DNA of 64,000 nucleotides, from assembly GCF_000143765.1 (NCBI RefSeq), contig NZ_GL379770.1, positions 1,266,903 to 1,330,902 on the forward strand. Reading direction: 5' to 3'. The position numbers were made by a program, and so were the translations under genes. Source of the DNA: Sphingobacterium spiritivorum ATCC 33861 (GTDB lineage: Bacteria > Bacteroidota > Bacteroidia > Sphingobacteriales > Sphingobacteriaceae). Under the pieces are notes generated by a model, which was not told the DNA's origin, did not search any database, and worked only from the letters and a program-made list of their open reading frames with translations. Positions 1 through 10,382 of the stretch are shown here, in pieces (the stretch's first letter is position 1; every line of letters begins with the position of its first letter).

Positions 1-1225
1 CTTTTCCTCTTACCATTTTGGCGTAGAATCCGGTTGCAGAAGGGGAAAGGGTCTGACCGGACCATGCACCATTTGCATATTTACTGATATAGGTTGCACG
101 GTTTGCCAGTGGTGCAGCTGCAGCTCCCAGCGTATAACCCAGGAACGGTGTATTTACGGAATCCAGTGCGACAAAGAAATAAGAAGAAACACGATGTCCG
201 GTAAACTGTTTATTGCCTACAAAACTCCATTGTCCATTCTCATACTTCTTGACAGATCCCAATTGTGCATTTGTACCGTCATAATCTTTATAGGCTACAT
301 AAACAACTCCGTTGCGGTCAATATCTATAGATGCCCCGTCTATACGATTGTCAGATATACCGGTCGATGGACCAACATTGACCCATTTCGTACTGTCGTA
401 AGTCGCTACTACGGCTTTTCTGTTTTCAGGTGTATTGCTGTCCGTGAGCGTGTATACAAGATAAGGAAGATTGTTAAACTGACTTACCATCAGCTTCACT
501 TCTGAAGCACGTGCAGCGCCGATGACATCTCCAAGGTTCATTTCACTCCATACCGGTGCTGTCAATCGTCCTACTTTTACTGTAAACTGGTCCGGAGCCT
601 GGGATTGTTCATCTTTCAGTTCGAACACGACGTCCTGTTCGTAGTTTTGCTCATTCTTTCCGGAAGTCTGCGCAAGTCCTCCGACTGTTACTGTAGCTCC
701 CTGAGAAGTGGTATAGCGGGCTTTCAGTTTGGAAATATCAGCATCTACAGGCAGATCCACAGTGATCTGTAATCCTTTGATCGTTGCTTTGTAATCTTTG
801 AACAGATAATCCGGATTATCTTCCCTGTAAAATCCAAAAGATAAGAAGGAAGCATTTTTTAATGCATATACAGTGTAAAAGGACATTCCTCCCGGAGAAG
901 AAAAGCGATACGTAGTAGTATCAGCCAGATTGATCCTGCTGATTCCGCTTTCCTGAACTGTATTACCGACAAATGCTACAAATTTCTCGCTGTTAACTGT
1001 AAAGCTCGGAATTGCCTGATTGATATCAATACTGTTCGGAACACGGATAAATACATCATTGCCCTGAATAGTTCCTTCTACACGGTTGCTTAATCCGGGA
1101 TTGGAAGCTGGTTCAAATGTATAAGATAACAACTGGACATTTCCTACTGTGTCCTCTTTTTTGCAGCTGCTGAAGATCCCGGTCAGGATCAGCAGCAAGC
1201 ATATTGTTATAGTGTATTTTTTCAT
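1..1225 (-). CDS. Surface lipoprotein with propeller-like repeats (C-terminus outside the window)
   Basis: The frame starts at ATG 1225 and stays open to the window edge (about 408 codons), so the C-terminus is missing. The first 22 residues are a lipoprotein signal with lipobox FSSC followed by KKED. Two similar beta-sandwich-like segments follow (about residues 30-115 and 120-205), resembling the DUF5018-type repeats of Bacteroidota surface lipoproteins. After about residue 215 come repeats with phrases such as LPYLVYT and GVVYVAYKD, which look like blades of a beta-propeller. It begins 9 bp after the M16 peptidase and is probably the last visible gene of the SusCD operon. I infer a surface-exposed binding lipoprotein; the ligand is unknown. 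Confidence 0.75.
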   Translation of the reverse strand, partial: MKKYTITICLLLILTGIFSSCKKEDTVGNVQLLSYTFEPASNPGLSNRVEGTIQGNDVFIRVPNSIDINQAIPSFTVNSEKFVAFVGNTVQESGISRINLADTTTYRFSSPGGMSFYTVYALKNASFLSFGFYREDNPDYLFKDYKATIKGLQITVDLPVDADISKLKARYTTSQGATVTVGGLAQTSGKNEQNYEQDVVFELKDEQSQAPDQFTVKVGRLTAPVWSEMNLGDVIGAARASEVKLMVSQFNNLPYLVYTLTDSNTPENRKAVVATYDSTKWVNVGPSTGISDNRIDGASIDIDRNGVVYVAYKDYDGTNAQLGSVKKYENGQWSFVGNKQFTGHRVSSYFFVALDSVNTPFLGYTLGAAAAPLANRATYISKYANGAWSGQTLSPSATGFYAKMVRGK

Positions 1226-1234
1226 TTTCTTTGG

Positions 1235-4045
1235 TTATTTATTGGTTTCAGGCAATAGGATTGCTTTCACCCGTGAAGCTCCTATTACTTTAGATTTTAT
1301 TCTGTTACTGATATCTGATCCTGTAATATTATCCAATAGCTCATCATATTTTGTGAAATAATCCCAGTTACTGAAATTATAATACAGGTGGTTTCTTAGT
1401 TCTGCACTCCAGAAGGTTTCTTTCTCATACTGCTTTTTATAATCCTGTTTCAGCTGAACCTTGATGTTTGCTAATTCTTCTTTAAAGTAAGATGGATCTT
1501 TTGCGATTTTATCCAGTTCGACACCAACTTGTCCGATAAGAAAATCTGTACGGGCAGGTTCACATGTAAAGGTAACACGTGTACGCATCAATGGAGTGGG
1601 GAAGGATGTTGCACTGGTGCTGACACCGACACCGTATACTCCGGATTGTTCTTCTCTCAGGTTTTTTCTTAGTTTCACCTTCAGTACTTCTTCCATCAAT
1701 GTATTTTCCATAATCTCTCTGACGCTGTAATTCAGGTCTGTAGTCTGATAGAACAGATTGACAGTAGCTTTCTCTGCTTCCCCTGCATACATCAGGATAT
1801 CGCTGTCATCTTTAAGACTGTAGTTAGGAATACGCTGTGTATGATCTATCGCTGTTCCGGGCAATCCGCCCAGATAGGTTTCTACATCGTTCTTAATACT
1901 ATCCGGATTAAAATCTCCGATAATTACAAATTCAAAATCGCGTGCTGAACCAAAACGCTTATGATATACATCCAGAATACGGTCAAACTGCAGCTCTTTT
2001 TGCAGACGATCTGCATCAATCTCACTGGCTTCAGTATCGTCAGAACCAATCTTACGGCTTATCTGCTTATTGTATTCTGCCGTCGGTGTATATTTCCGGT
2101 TTTGAGTTGCTTCTACAGAACGTTTTTTGATATTATCAAATACCGCTTTGTCTGCTCTTGGCTGTGTCCACTTCAGATAGAGCAATTCAAACATTGTTTT
2201 AATGTCTTTCATATTTGCACTGGCAGCAACACCTTCACGGTTCTGGGAAAGTACAAATGTCGCAGATGCGGAATTGCCCAGCAGATATTTGGTCAGTGCC
2301 TGCCGGGTGAAATCTCCGGCTCCGCTTGCACCTATTATATTTTTTGCATAGACAGCATTTACATAATCTGTTGTGTCTAATGCGATGATTCCTCCTTTTC
2401 TGAATCCGGTAAGCTGTATATGATCTTTGCGGCCATTTGAAGGTCTGAGGTATACGGTGATTCCGTTAGAAAGCATCCATTTGCGGAGGCCTACTTCTTT
2501 AATGAAGATAGAATCGGTTATTTTTCCGGCAACAGGTGTGTTTTTTAACAATTGGTCCGGTACAGATATCTGATCTTTCCACACTGGTATCTGAGCCGAT
2601 CGGATGGTATTGAATAGCTCCTGCAATTGTGCTTTTGTCGGAAGTTGATCTTTTAAGCGTTCTGGTCCGGATAACATAATGACTGTATTACCTGTGATCA
2701 GGGATTGGTTCAGATATTGAACCAAATCTGCCGAATCAATCGCAGCCTGAACCTTAAGTGCCGTCTCCTGACGATATTTACGGTCCATCAGAGTTGCATC
2801 GGTAAAGAAATTGTTTTTCATATCCGCCAGTAAGCCCGTTGCATTGACCGTTTCATCACGGCTTTCCAGACCTCTTTTTATTTGTGCTACAAATTGGGTT
2901 CTGAAATCTTCAATTTCTGAATTTGTAAAGCCGTAGCGTCTTATACGTTCATTCTCCAGCAGATACTTGTATATACCGTCCTTTATATTGTCTTCGTAAA
3001 GAGTTGTTCCTCCTGAAGATATACCACTGTGTAATAACAGATCGGACAGAGACATGGAACCTTCTTTAAAATCATTCTGCAGCTGAGAAAGACGTTCAAA
3101 TCTCTTTTTGACAAGATTATTGACAAAAGAACGTTTCAATGAGGATTCAAACTCTTCCATCGTGCGTACACCTTTGTCTGCAGGAATTTTGGTAACATAT
3201 GAAAAGTCTATAGTCGTTGCTTCTTTATCTGTCAGAATAGAATAAAGCGTATCTGCATGTGCCGGCAGATAATAGGCTTCCCGTTTAGGTGCATGTTTCG
3301 GATTTTTTGCCTTTCCGAATACTTCTTTGATCAGTTTCTCCGTCTTCTTCAGATCCTGATTGGTCACTATTCCGATTCCCATCAGTTGAGGACGGTACCA
3401 GGTCGTATAGAAGTTGACAATAGTCGGACGTTTGAAATGATGCAATACATCCAGTGTACCTATAGGTTTTCTTTCAGCGTATCTGGAGTTGTTAAAGATC
3501 AACGGTAGGTACTGGTCACTCATACGTGAGGAAGCGCCTTGTTTGGTGCGCCATTCTTCGATCACGATACCTCTTTCTTTTTCAATTTCCAGGGAATCAA
3601 AACTGAGATGAAAAGCCCAGTCTGCTACAATGCTAATGGCTTTGTTGAGGTTTTGCTCATCTTTGGTATCAATCGTGATCTTATAGATCGTTTCATCATA
3701 TGAAGTGTGCGCATTCAGATCTGCTCCAAATTTGACACCCAGAGATTCCAGAAATGTGATGACTTCATTCTTCGGAAAATTTTTACTGCCGTTAAAGGCC
3801 ATATGTTCGACAAAATGTGCCAGACCTCTCTGATCTTCATTTTCCTGCAGCGATCCTGCATTTACAAACAGCTGTAGAGCGGTCTGCTGACTTTTAGAAT
3901 CAGCCGGATACAGGTAATATTTAAATCCGTTTTTTAATTCTCCTTTTACGAGTTTGGGATCTTGCTGCAGTTTTTGTGCATACAGCAGTGATGAACACGC
4001 TATGCACAGAACTGTGGTGATGATATTTTTGAAGGGATACTGCAT
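1235..4045 (-). CDS. M16 family zinc metallopeptidase (insulinase/pitrilysin type)
   Basis: A 936-residue protein with an N-terminal secretion signal ending near LLYAQ. The inverted zinc motif HFVEH is at residues 77-81, and a Glu near residue 157 (EKERGIVIEEW) is the likely third ligand. The length fits two M16 halves in one chain: the active N-terminal half and a second half from about residue 520 (WMLSNGITVYLRPSNG) that lacks HxxEH, as in pitrilysin-type enzymes. Expected role: zinc-dependent cleavage of oligopeptides in the periplasm. It lies 1 bp after a small lipoprotein and downstream of susC/susD, so the locus probably imports peptides or glycopeptides that this enzyme trims. Confidence 0.93.
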   Translation of the reverse strand: MQYPFKNIITTVLCIACSSLLYAQKLQQDPKLVKGELKNGFKYYLYPADSKSQQTALQLFVNAGSLQENEDQRGLAHFVEHMAFNGSKNFPKNEVITFLESLGVKFGADLNAHTSYDETIYKITIDTKDEQNLNKAISIVADWAFHLSFDSLEIEKERGIVIEEWRTKQGASSRMSDQYLPLIFNNSRYAERKPIGTLDVLHHFKRPTIVNFYTTWYRPQLMGIGIVTNQDLKKTEKLIKEVFGKAKNPKHAPKREAYYLPAHADTLYSILTDKEATTIDFSYVTKIPADKGVRTMEEFESSLKRSFVNNLVKKRFERLSQLQNDFKEGSMSLSDLLLHSGISSGGTTLYEDNIKDGIYKYLLENERIRRYGFTNSEIEDFRTQFVAQIKRGLESRDETVNATGLLADMKNNFFTDATLMDRKYRQETALKVQAAIDSADLVQYLNQSLITGNTVIMLSGPERLKDQLPTKAQLQELFNTIRSAQIPVWKDQISVPDQLLKNTPVAGKITDSIFIKEVGLRKWMLSNGITVYLRPSNGRKDHIQLTGFRKGGIIALDTTDYVNAVYAKNIIGASGAGDFTRQALTKYLLGNSASATFVLSQNREGVAASANMKDIKTMFELLYLKWTQPRADKAVFDNIKKRSVEATQNRKYTPTAEYNKQISRKIGSDDTEASEIDADRLQKELQFDRILDVYHKRFGSARDFEFVIIGDFNPDSIKNDVETYLGGLPGTAIDHTQRIPNYSLKDDSDILMYAGEAEKATVNLFYQTTDLNYSVREIMENTLMEEVLKVKLRKNLREEQSGVYGVGVSTSATSFPTPLMRTRVTFTCEPARTDFLIGQVGVELDKIAKDPSYFKEELANIKVQLKQDYKKQYEKETFWSAELRNHLYYNFSNWDYFTKYDELLDNITGSDISNRIKSKVIGASRVKAILLPETNK

Positions 4046-4046
4046 T

Positions 4047-4511
4047 TTATAATGTTTTGGTAATCGTTAACTGTGATTGTCTTTTGTCCGGTCCGGGATA
4101 GCCAATCAGTATATTTTTATCGTTTTCTATCAGCTTAATTTTGAGTGTATTGTCTTTTGAAGTGTCTATAGCATGGTTAATCCAACGGACACGTATCGTC
4201 ATTTCAAAAAATCCGGGTTTGAATACTAATTGTCTGTTTGCATCGGGCAGCTCAAAATCAACACCTTCTTTCAGACCATCACCTACCAGGACCTGGTAGG
4301 TTAGTGTGATCGGATCATATTGCATTTTTGAACTTAGATTGACTTTATATTCCACTGTTTCATTACGGCTGGACTGTACATTTACAGCATCCAGATTATT
4401 AACATGGATATAGAAGAATGGCTGGTCAAACGGTTCCATTTTATTTTCATCACAGGAGATGTAAAATAAAGACAGAAGTAAGAATGCGGTAGTATATATT
4501 ATTTTTTTCAT
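4047..4511 (-). CDS. Small lipoprotein of a SusCD operon (DUF4843-like)
   Basis: About 154 residues starting MKKIIYTTAF with lipobox YISC (Cys20). A start three codons upstream (4520) is also possible; I chose 4511 because the signal peptide then begins with the usual MKK. The mature part is an all-beta domain: a linker (ENKMEPFDQ), then segments resembling DUF4843/Calx-beta-like lipoproteins, with the typical phrase EGVDFELPD and a terminal strand set. Such proteins commonly sit directly behind SusD in Sphingobacteriaceae operons. Role unknown; probably an accessory surface lipoprotein of the transporter. Assignment to DUF4843 is from resemblance only. Confidence 0.75.
   Translation of the reverse strand: MKKIIYTTAFLLLSLFYISCDENKMEPFDQPFFYIHVNNLDAVNVQSSRNETVEYKVNLSSKMQYDPITLTYQVLVGDGLKEGVDFELPDANRQLVFKPGFFEMTIRVRWINHAIDTSKDNTLKIKLIENDKNILIGYPGPDKRQSQLTITKTL
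4281..4301. repeat. 21-bp palindrome inside the small lipoprotein gene
   Basis: Two perfect 10-bp arms (ACCTACCAGG and CCTGGTAGGT) flank one central A. It lies within coding sequence, so it may be chance or an mRNA hairpin. No function is claimed. Confidence 0.6.
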
Positions 4512-4523
4512 TACAGTCATTTT

Positions 4524-5978
4524 TTATTGATTAACGGTTGGGTTTGGCTGCATCAGAGGGTTTATATCCAGTTCTGATCTTGGTATTGGCATGATGAACC
4601 TGTCGTTCGGATACGTCAGCTGACACAGGTTTGAAGTACAACCAGTTCCTCTGTTAAGAGATTCTTTATATCTCATGATATCATAGATACGTTGATTTTC
4701 AAAGCCCAGTTCTTTTCTGCGTTCCAGTTTGATGATTGCGAATAATTCCTCCGGAGTGTTATATGCTATCGTGATCAGATCTGTAGAGACATTACGTGCG
4801 CGGGCTTGTAGAATCTTGATGTCTGATACGGCTTCTGCATAGTTTCCTAGCCGAAAGTTAGCCTCTGCTCTGTTAAGATAAAGTTCTGCCGAACGCACGA
4901 CTTTGACATTCAACGGCCAGTTATCATTGATAACACCATCCTCTTTACCATATTTGATACTTCTGTAATAATTAGTTGCGGGATCTATCTGCAGCATTGT
5001 TTTTCTGATGTCCTGATCAGAAAATAAGGAAACATAGCCCGGAGCAGCATAATACTGATACTCTACAGGTTCTGAAAACAGATGTTGAACTGTGCCTTTT
5101 GCATATTTCTCCAGATTGAACTGCCATATCACTTCAGAGGCAATGGAAGTGTAATCTGTACGTTGAGCACTTGCTGTAAACATTTTTTTATAATCTGCTG
5201 AACTCACCAAAGGGTATTTATTCGGCGTGATCAATTCTGATGTTTGGTTTACTACGTTCTGATACTGGCCCATATATAGGTAAATACGTGCTCTCAACGC
5301 TTTAGCAGCATCTACAGATGCGTATATTTTCGTTGGAACATTAGGATTTTGAGAAAGTAACTGAATACATTGTTCAATATCAGCCAGTATCTGCGCATAG
5401 ACAGCACTAACCGATTCTCTGGCTACATGTGTTCCTGCCGGTGGCGTTTTGAGTAGGATCGGGATTCCCAGATGTGAAGCATCCGGGCTATAGTTGTACT
5501 GCTGCGCATATATATTTGTCATGTCAAAGTTGCATAAAGCACGTAATAACAATGCCTGTCCCAATATAGATGTGGCTTGTGCCTTGTCTATACTCGACTC
5601 CAAAAAAGGTTCTGCACCATTTATAATGTTGTTGATATTGTTTAATGCAGCATACCCGTTTCCCCACATCAATCGTGTAGCGCCGGCTTCATCCTGATCA
5701 TTGGCTACATAATTAAATTCTGTTTGCATCACCGGGTTGGATATACCTGTACGGAAAGCGACATCATCCCCCCTTAAATCTCCATAGACTCCGTATTCAT
5801 TCATATGATATCTGGCCATCAGATTATAAGATCCGTCAAGTGCGTTTTTTAATCCGACTATATCTCTAAATACCTGTTCTTTCCCCAGTTTTCCGATAGG
5901 GTCGACCTCAAGAAATGATTTTCCGCAGGATGATAATATAAGTGTTGCAGCAACGCTGCTATATAATAGTAATTTCAT
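4524..5978 (-). CDS. SusD/RagB family outer-membrane lipoprotein
   Basis: A 484-residue lipoprotein with lipobox LSSC (Cys18) followed by GKSFLEVDPIGK, the usual SusD start. The N-terminal half has TPR-like helices, and the C-terminal RagB/SusD region has the conserved LYLNRAEANFRLGNYAEA and ERRKELGFENQRIYDIMRYK stretches, which match the family signature well. SusD proteins cap the extracellular mouth of a SusC transporter and bind the substrate. It follows susC by 11 bp and is followed by a lipoprotein and an M16 peptidase, which suggests a peptide-containing substrate rather than a plain glycan. The substrate itself is not visible in the sequence. Confidence 0.95.
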   Translation of the reverse strand: MKLLLYSSVAATLILSSCGKSFLEVDPIGKLGKEQVFRDIVGLKNALDGSYNLMARYHMNEYGVYGDLRGDDVAFRTGISNPVMQTEFNYVANDQDEAGATRLMWGNGYAALNNINNIINGAEPFLESSIDKAQATSILGQALLLRALCNFDMTNIYAQQYNYSPDASHLGIPILLKTPPAGTHVARESVSAVYAQILADIEQCIQLLSQNPNVPTKIYASVDAAKALRARIYLYMGQYQNVVNQTSELITPNKYPLVSSADYKKMFTASAQRTDYTSIASEVIWQFNLEKYAKGTVQHLFSEPVEYQYYAAPGYVSLFSDQDIRKTMLQIDPATNYYRSIKYGKEDGVINDNWPLNVKVVRSAELYLNRAEANFRLGNYAEAVSDIKILQARARNVSTDLITIAYNTPEELFAIIKLERRKELGFENQRIYDIMRYKESLNRGTGCTSNLCQLTYPNDRFIMPIPRSELDINPLMQPNPTVNQ

Positions 5979-5989
5979 AATAGTATTCT

Positions 5990-8900
5990 TTAAAATGCAA
6001 CGTTTAAGCCTAATGATATGACAGTTTCCTGTGGCATTCCTTCAAAGGAATTCTTATACGTATTTCTCTTACTGTTTCCGTTAGGTACCCACATATACAG
6101 ATTATCTCCCTGGATATAAGCTGATGTTGTTTTCAAGCCAATGGCTTTTGTCCAGTTACTGGTCAGATCATACGCCAGGCTCACATTCTGAAGTCTGATA
6201 TTGCTGGTGCCCATCAGATAGCGGGTAGAATTCAATGTAGAGCTTGTTGTCAGATTAGATAACCTTGGTGTCAAGGCCAGATATCCCGGATACTGCCAGT
6301 GATCCAAGATATTGACAGATTGATTGCCACTCAGGATATTCAGTCCGTCTGATTCGTTGTTACGTGCCAGTCTGTTGAAGGAAAGTCCGCCTTTGCGGTA
6401 AAGAACCAGAAAAGAGAGGTCGAATTTTTTGTATTTGATTCTATTGGTAATACCGCCGTAAAAATCCGGGTTCGGAGAACCGATAATTACCCGGTCATTT
6501 GCACTATACGTTTTGGTGACATTGCCGTTGATATCATACCACATAGGATCACCTGTAGCGGGATCTACGCCAGCCCATCTTACCAGATAATGCGAACGGG
6601 AGTCATAACCCTCCGTCATTATAGTCGTGCCGGATGAACGTTCGAACCCGTCATAAAGCTCGAGTACTTTGTTTACGTTATGGGAAAGATTGAAGGACGT
6701 ACTCCAGCTGAAATTTTCCTTTTCGATATTAACCGAGTTTATGGAAACTTCCACACCCTCGTTTTTCAGTTTTCCTACATTGCGATATACAGCACGTTGA
6801 CCTACGGTCATAGAAACAAGCGCATTGTTGATCAGATCTTTGGTGATGTTGTTATAATATTCTACCGCTACATTGATTTTCTTATATATACGGGCATCTA
6901 TACCGGTATTGAACATGTAGGTTTTTTCCCATCTCAAATCCTCATTGATTCCGGTAGTCATGATAGCTCCTGTATTTCCTCCATATCCGTAATCTGCCGA
7001 ATAGGTATATATCCCTTTACTCAGATCTGATCCGAACCTGGAATTACCTGTGGTTCCATAAGAAGCTTTCAGTTTCAGGAAATCGACAACTTTGCTTTTC
7101 CAGAATTCTTCTTTACTCACGGTCCATGCTGCACCGTACGAACCAAAAGTTCCCCATTTAACATTCTTACCGAAGTTGGAATCACCGTTTTTTCGTAACG
7201 TTCCGCTGAAGGCATACTTGTCATTCCAGACATAGTTAAGATAACCAAAGTAGGATAGAGAGGTCTTGTCATCTCTGGAAGTAGTCCCTCTTCTGTTGGT
7301 CTCCGCTACGAAAGATACTTCACGTATATTGTCATTAGGGAAGTTACTACCGGAAGCACTTACGCTGTGACGTTGGGTCCGTGTTGCTTCCATTCCCAGT
7401 TTAGCACTCAGGCTACCTTGCCACAACTGACTGTCATAGTTCATTGTGTTGGTTGTTACCCAGTTGGTTACCTGAGTTTGCTGACGTTGTGCGCTTCCGT
7501 TTTCAGACTGACCCGACAGGTTGTACATGGATTTATATTGATCTTCATTTGAACTGGTGTAGTTCAGACCACTGTTGTTGCGAAACATTAATCCTTTGAA
7601 GATTTGTATATCTACTCCTCCGGATGTAAAAGCATCCAGGGTCTTCTGTGTCCAGTCGTTCTGAGCAGCTTCCGCAAGACTGTTCATCAGCCTGTTACCT
7701 CTTTCGTCTCTTAATGCAAAATCCCCGTTCGGAAGGTACGGATTTACAATAGGTACACCCAGATAATACTCATCTCCTACAAGAAAGAGATTATTGATAT
7801 TATACGCACCACCCACTATAACTCTGGCTGTAATTCTATTGCCGATTTTGGTTTCTACATTACTTTTCAGACTGTATCTTTTTGTGTCATTGGCAATGGT
7901 TGTACCTTTCTGGTCATATATCCCTGCTGAAAGGTAATAACTGTTGTTTTCACTACTACCGGATACGGAAAGGTTGTGTAGTTTGGTCACTCCCGTTCTG
8001 AAATACTCATCATACCAGTTTGTATTCACGGTAGGATCGAACATTGCAATATCCTTAGACATACCCATATCTGCTATAATCTGACGGTATTGATCTCCGT
8101 TCAGCACTTTGAATTTGGTGTCATTAATCTTTTGTAATCCTCCGCGGAAATTGTATCCGATACGTGTAGGTCCTTTTCCTTTTTTGGTCGTTACTAAGAT
8201 AACTCCGTTTGATCCGTTTGCTCCATAGATGGATGTGGCTGTCGCATCTTTTAATACGGTGATGGATTCAATATCATCCGGATTGAGGTAGGTGAGGGGG
8301 CTTATACTTACATTCAGACCGGGCGTCATATTGGTGGTTCCTCCGGTATAAAGCGGCACGCCGTCAAGTACCCATAACGGTTCATTGGACGCATTTCCGT
8401 TCGGAGCTGAAGACTCACCACGGATGCGTGTGCTGAACCGGCTGCGGGGTGAACTGTTATTTTGATCCTGAGCCTGAAATTGAACGCCCGGTACCACACC
8501 TTCCAGTAAGGCATCTATTCTTAATGCCGGTCTTCTTTCCAGATCTTTGGATGTCAGCGTAAAGGCACTCCCTACCTGATTGGCTTTAGTCTCTTTCGTC
8601 CCGTATCCGGTAACAATTACTTCATCCAGATAATCGTTACTCTGTTCCAGAACAATATTTAGTGGAACGCGGGGATTTGATACCGTGATTTCTTTTTTCT
8701 GAAAACCAATGTAGGAAATGATCAGAATGCTGTTTTTTTCCGCTTTGATGTTAAACTCACCTGCATTATTAGTTTTGACAGCATTGGCTGTACCTTTTAC
8801 CTGTACAGTTACACCTCCCAGACTGTAAGGAATCGGATTGTCCGTGTCTTTCAGTAAGATCTTACCGTTGATATGACTGTCCTGTTTTACTGTGGCAGAT

Positions 8901-9244
8901 GCATGGAATAAGGTTATCGTCTTGTTGACAATTTTGTACGCCAGATTTTCTTCTTTGGCGATTTTTTCAAGTGCCTGACTGATGGTGGCATCTTCCAGCT
9001 GAATTGTTAATCTCTTATTGTCTACGACATTGTTTTCATAGAGAAAGAAGTATCCCGATTCTTTCTCCAGTGTTTGTAATACATTGCGTAAAGACTGGTT
9101 GTCTGCTTTGAGTGTAATGCGCTGTGCAAAGGTATTGGCTGATGCCATAGTAACCATTCCCAAGGTGAGGAAGGTCGCCATATTCACTGGCAGCAGCAAA
9201 GCCCTGACGATAGCTAAACTTTTTTGTAGAGGTTTAGATTTCAT
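5990..9244 (-). CDS. SusC/RagA family TonB-linked outer-membrane transporter with STN domain
   Basis: 1084 residues. Signal peptide to about residue 40; STN domain about 45-115 (the part that talks to a FecR-type anti-sigma factor); carboxypeptidase-regulatory-like domain about 123-205; TonB-box-like DEVIVTGYGT near 209; plug domain ending in the SusC hallmark VLKDATATSIYGANGSNGVILVT-type segment near residue 345; then a 22-strand-type barrel ending in LGLNVAF. It imports a bound substrate across the outer membrane using TonB energy. The STN domain and the immediately upstream fecR and ECF sigma gene indicate cell-surface signalling: substrate binding releases the sigma factor. Full length, no visible damage. 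Confidence 0.96.
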   Translation of the reverse strand: MKSKPLQKSLAIVRALLLPVNMATFLTLGMVTMASANTFAQRITLKADNQSLRNVLQTLEKESGYFFLYENNVVDNKRLTIQLEDATISQALEKIAKEENLAYKIVNKTITLFHASATVKQDSHINGKILLKDTDNPIPYSLGGVTVQVKGTANAVKTNNAGEFNIKAEKNSILIISYIGFQKKEITVSNPRVPLNIVLEQSNDYLDEVIVTGYGTKETKANQVGSAFTLTSKDLERRPALRIDALLEGVVPGVQFQAQDQNNSSPRSRFSTRIRGESSAPNGNASNEPLWVLDGVPLYTGGTTNMTPGLNVSISPLTYLNPDDIESITVLKDATATSIYGANGSNGVILVTTKKGKGPTRIGYNFRGGLQKINDTKFKVLNGDQYRQIIADMGMSKDIAMFDPTVNTNWYDEYFRTGVTKLHNLSVSGSSENNSYYLSAGIYDQKGTTIANDTKRYSLKSNVETKIGNRITARVIVGGAYNINNLFLVGDEYYLGVPIVNPYLPNGDFALRDERGNRLMNSLAEAAQNDWTQKTLDAFTSGGVDIQIFKGLMFRNNSGLNYTSSNEDQYKSMYNLSGQSENGSAQRQQTQVTNWVTTNTMNYDSQLWQGSLSAKLGMEATRTQRHSVSASGSNFPNDNIREVSFVAETNRRGTTSRDDKTSLSYFGYLNYVWNDKYAFSGTLRKNGDSNFGKNVKWGTFGSYGAAWTVSKEEFWKSKVVDFLKLKASYGTTGNSRFGSDLSKGIYTYSADYGYGGNTGAIMTTGINEDLRWEKTYMFNTGIDARIYKKINVAVEYYNNITKDLINNALVSMTVGQRAVYRNVGKLKNEGVEVSINSVNIEKENFSWSTSFNLSHNVNKVLELYDGFERSSGTTIMTEGYDSRSHYLVRWAGVDPATGDPMWYDINGNVTKTYSANDRVIIGSPNPDFYGGITNRIKYKKFDLSFLVLYRKGGLSFNRLARNNESDGLNILSGNQSVNILDHWQYPGYLALTPRLSNLTTSSTLNSTRYLMGTSNIRLQNVSLAYDLTSNWTKAIGLKTTSAYIQGDNLYMWVPNGNSKRNTYKNSFEGMPQETVISLGLNVAF

Positions 9245-9260
9245 AGAAGTGATTTAGTGA

Positions 9261-10328
9261 TTATTTTGAGTTTTTAAATTCGATGCTAACGGTGCGGTCT
9301 TTGATCTTGAAAATACCACCTGATACTGCACTTAACATATCCAGTACATCGGAAAGAGAAGAATTCCGTTGTATTTTTCCGGTAAATAATTTATCCGGCA
9401 CAGGACTTTGGTAATCAAGCTGTACATTGTAAAACCGGGAGAGATTGGTAAGTATGTCTGTCATATTCTGATTGGAAAAAGAAAAGATAGATGAAGTCCA
9501 TTCTTTGCTAACGCTTTGATCTTCCTGTTTCGCCTCCAGTCTGCCCAGTTCATTAATGACAGCCTGTCCGGGAAGGACAATTTCAGACTGTACAGGTGTA
9601 TTTAAGGCAATTTTACCTTCATACAGATGGGTTATACTGGCTTCGTCATGATAGGCTTTGACATTAAATTTAGTACCTAGTACCCGTATTGTCTGATTGT
9701 CTGAAATGACTTCAAAAGGAACTTTTTCGTTTTTGGCAACTTCAAAATAGGCTTCACCGATCAGTTTCACTGTTCGGGTCTGTTCGTTGAATGCCGGCAT
9801 AATAGTCAGTTTGGATCCTGCATTCAGCCATATTTTGGTACCATCATTCAGTACAAATTTATAGAGTTGGCCTTTTGCTGTCGATAGCGTCAGCAGCTGC
9901 TCACTGCGGTTTTTCTGATAAGCACTCAGATTATCGAAGGCTGTGGAATCTAAAAAGGCTTCCATCGTTGAATTGATCTGTTGTTGTTCTCCGTCTGTGT
10001 AATTGAGATGTACTCCGGCCTGGATACTGAGATCTGCGGGCTGATCCGGATAGAGACGAAATGCAAGGTATCCCATAATTAGCAGAGCACTTGCTGCAGC
10101 AGCAATTCTGTAATAGAGCACCCGGCGTAATGGCTTTGCAGGCTTGCGTCTGTTTATCGCTTGCAGAATACGGGATTTTATTTCTTCTTCGTTAGTTGCG
10201 GCATCAACAACAGCACTTGAATCGTCAAAACTGTTATACCAGTCTGTGATAACAGCACGATCTTCAGGTGTAGAAATTCCCGAATTAACTTTTTGTATAG
10301 CGTCTTGTACTTCTTTAGGAATGTGCAT
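9261..10328 (-). CDS. FecR family anti-sigma factor
   Basis: 355 residues. A short N-terminal cytoplasmic segment that should bind the sigma factor, one membrane helix about residues 66-88 (AAAASALLIMGYLAF), then a periplasmic FecR domain with the family stretches LNDGTKIWLNAGSKLT and GEAYFEVAKNEKVPF, and a C-terminal secretin/STN-like DUF4974 domain that ends in IEFKNSK. It sits between the ECF sigma gene (54 bp upstream) and susC (16 bp downstream), the standard sigma - anti-sigma - transporter order. Expected role: hold the sigma factor at the inner membrane until SusC reports substrate. Confidence 0.95.
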   Translation of the reverse strand: MHIPKEVQDAIQKVNSGISTPEDRAVITDWYNSFDDSSAVVDAATNEEEIKSRILQAINRRKPAKPLRRVLYYRIAAAASALLIMGYLAFRLYPDQPADLSIQAGVHLNYTDGEQQQINSTMEAFLDSTAFDNLSAYQKNRSEQLLTLSTAKGQLYKFVLNDGTKIWLNAGSKLTIMPAFNEQTRTVKLIGEAYFEVAKNEKVPFEVISDNQTIRVLGTKFNVKAYHDEASITHLYEGKIALNTPVQSEIVLPGQAVINELGRLEAKQEDQSVSKEWTSSIFSFSNQNMTDILTNLSRFYNVQLDYQSPVPDKLFTGKIQRNSSLSDVLDMLSAVSGGIFKIKDRTVSIEFKNSK

Positions 10329-10382
10329 AGATGTTTAAGTTGTTCAGTGATATAGTACACGAACTCCTAAACTACGCACGAT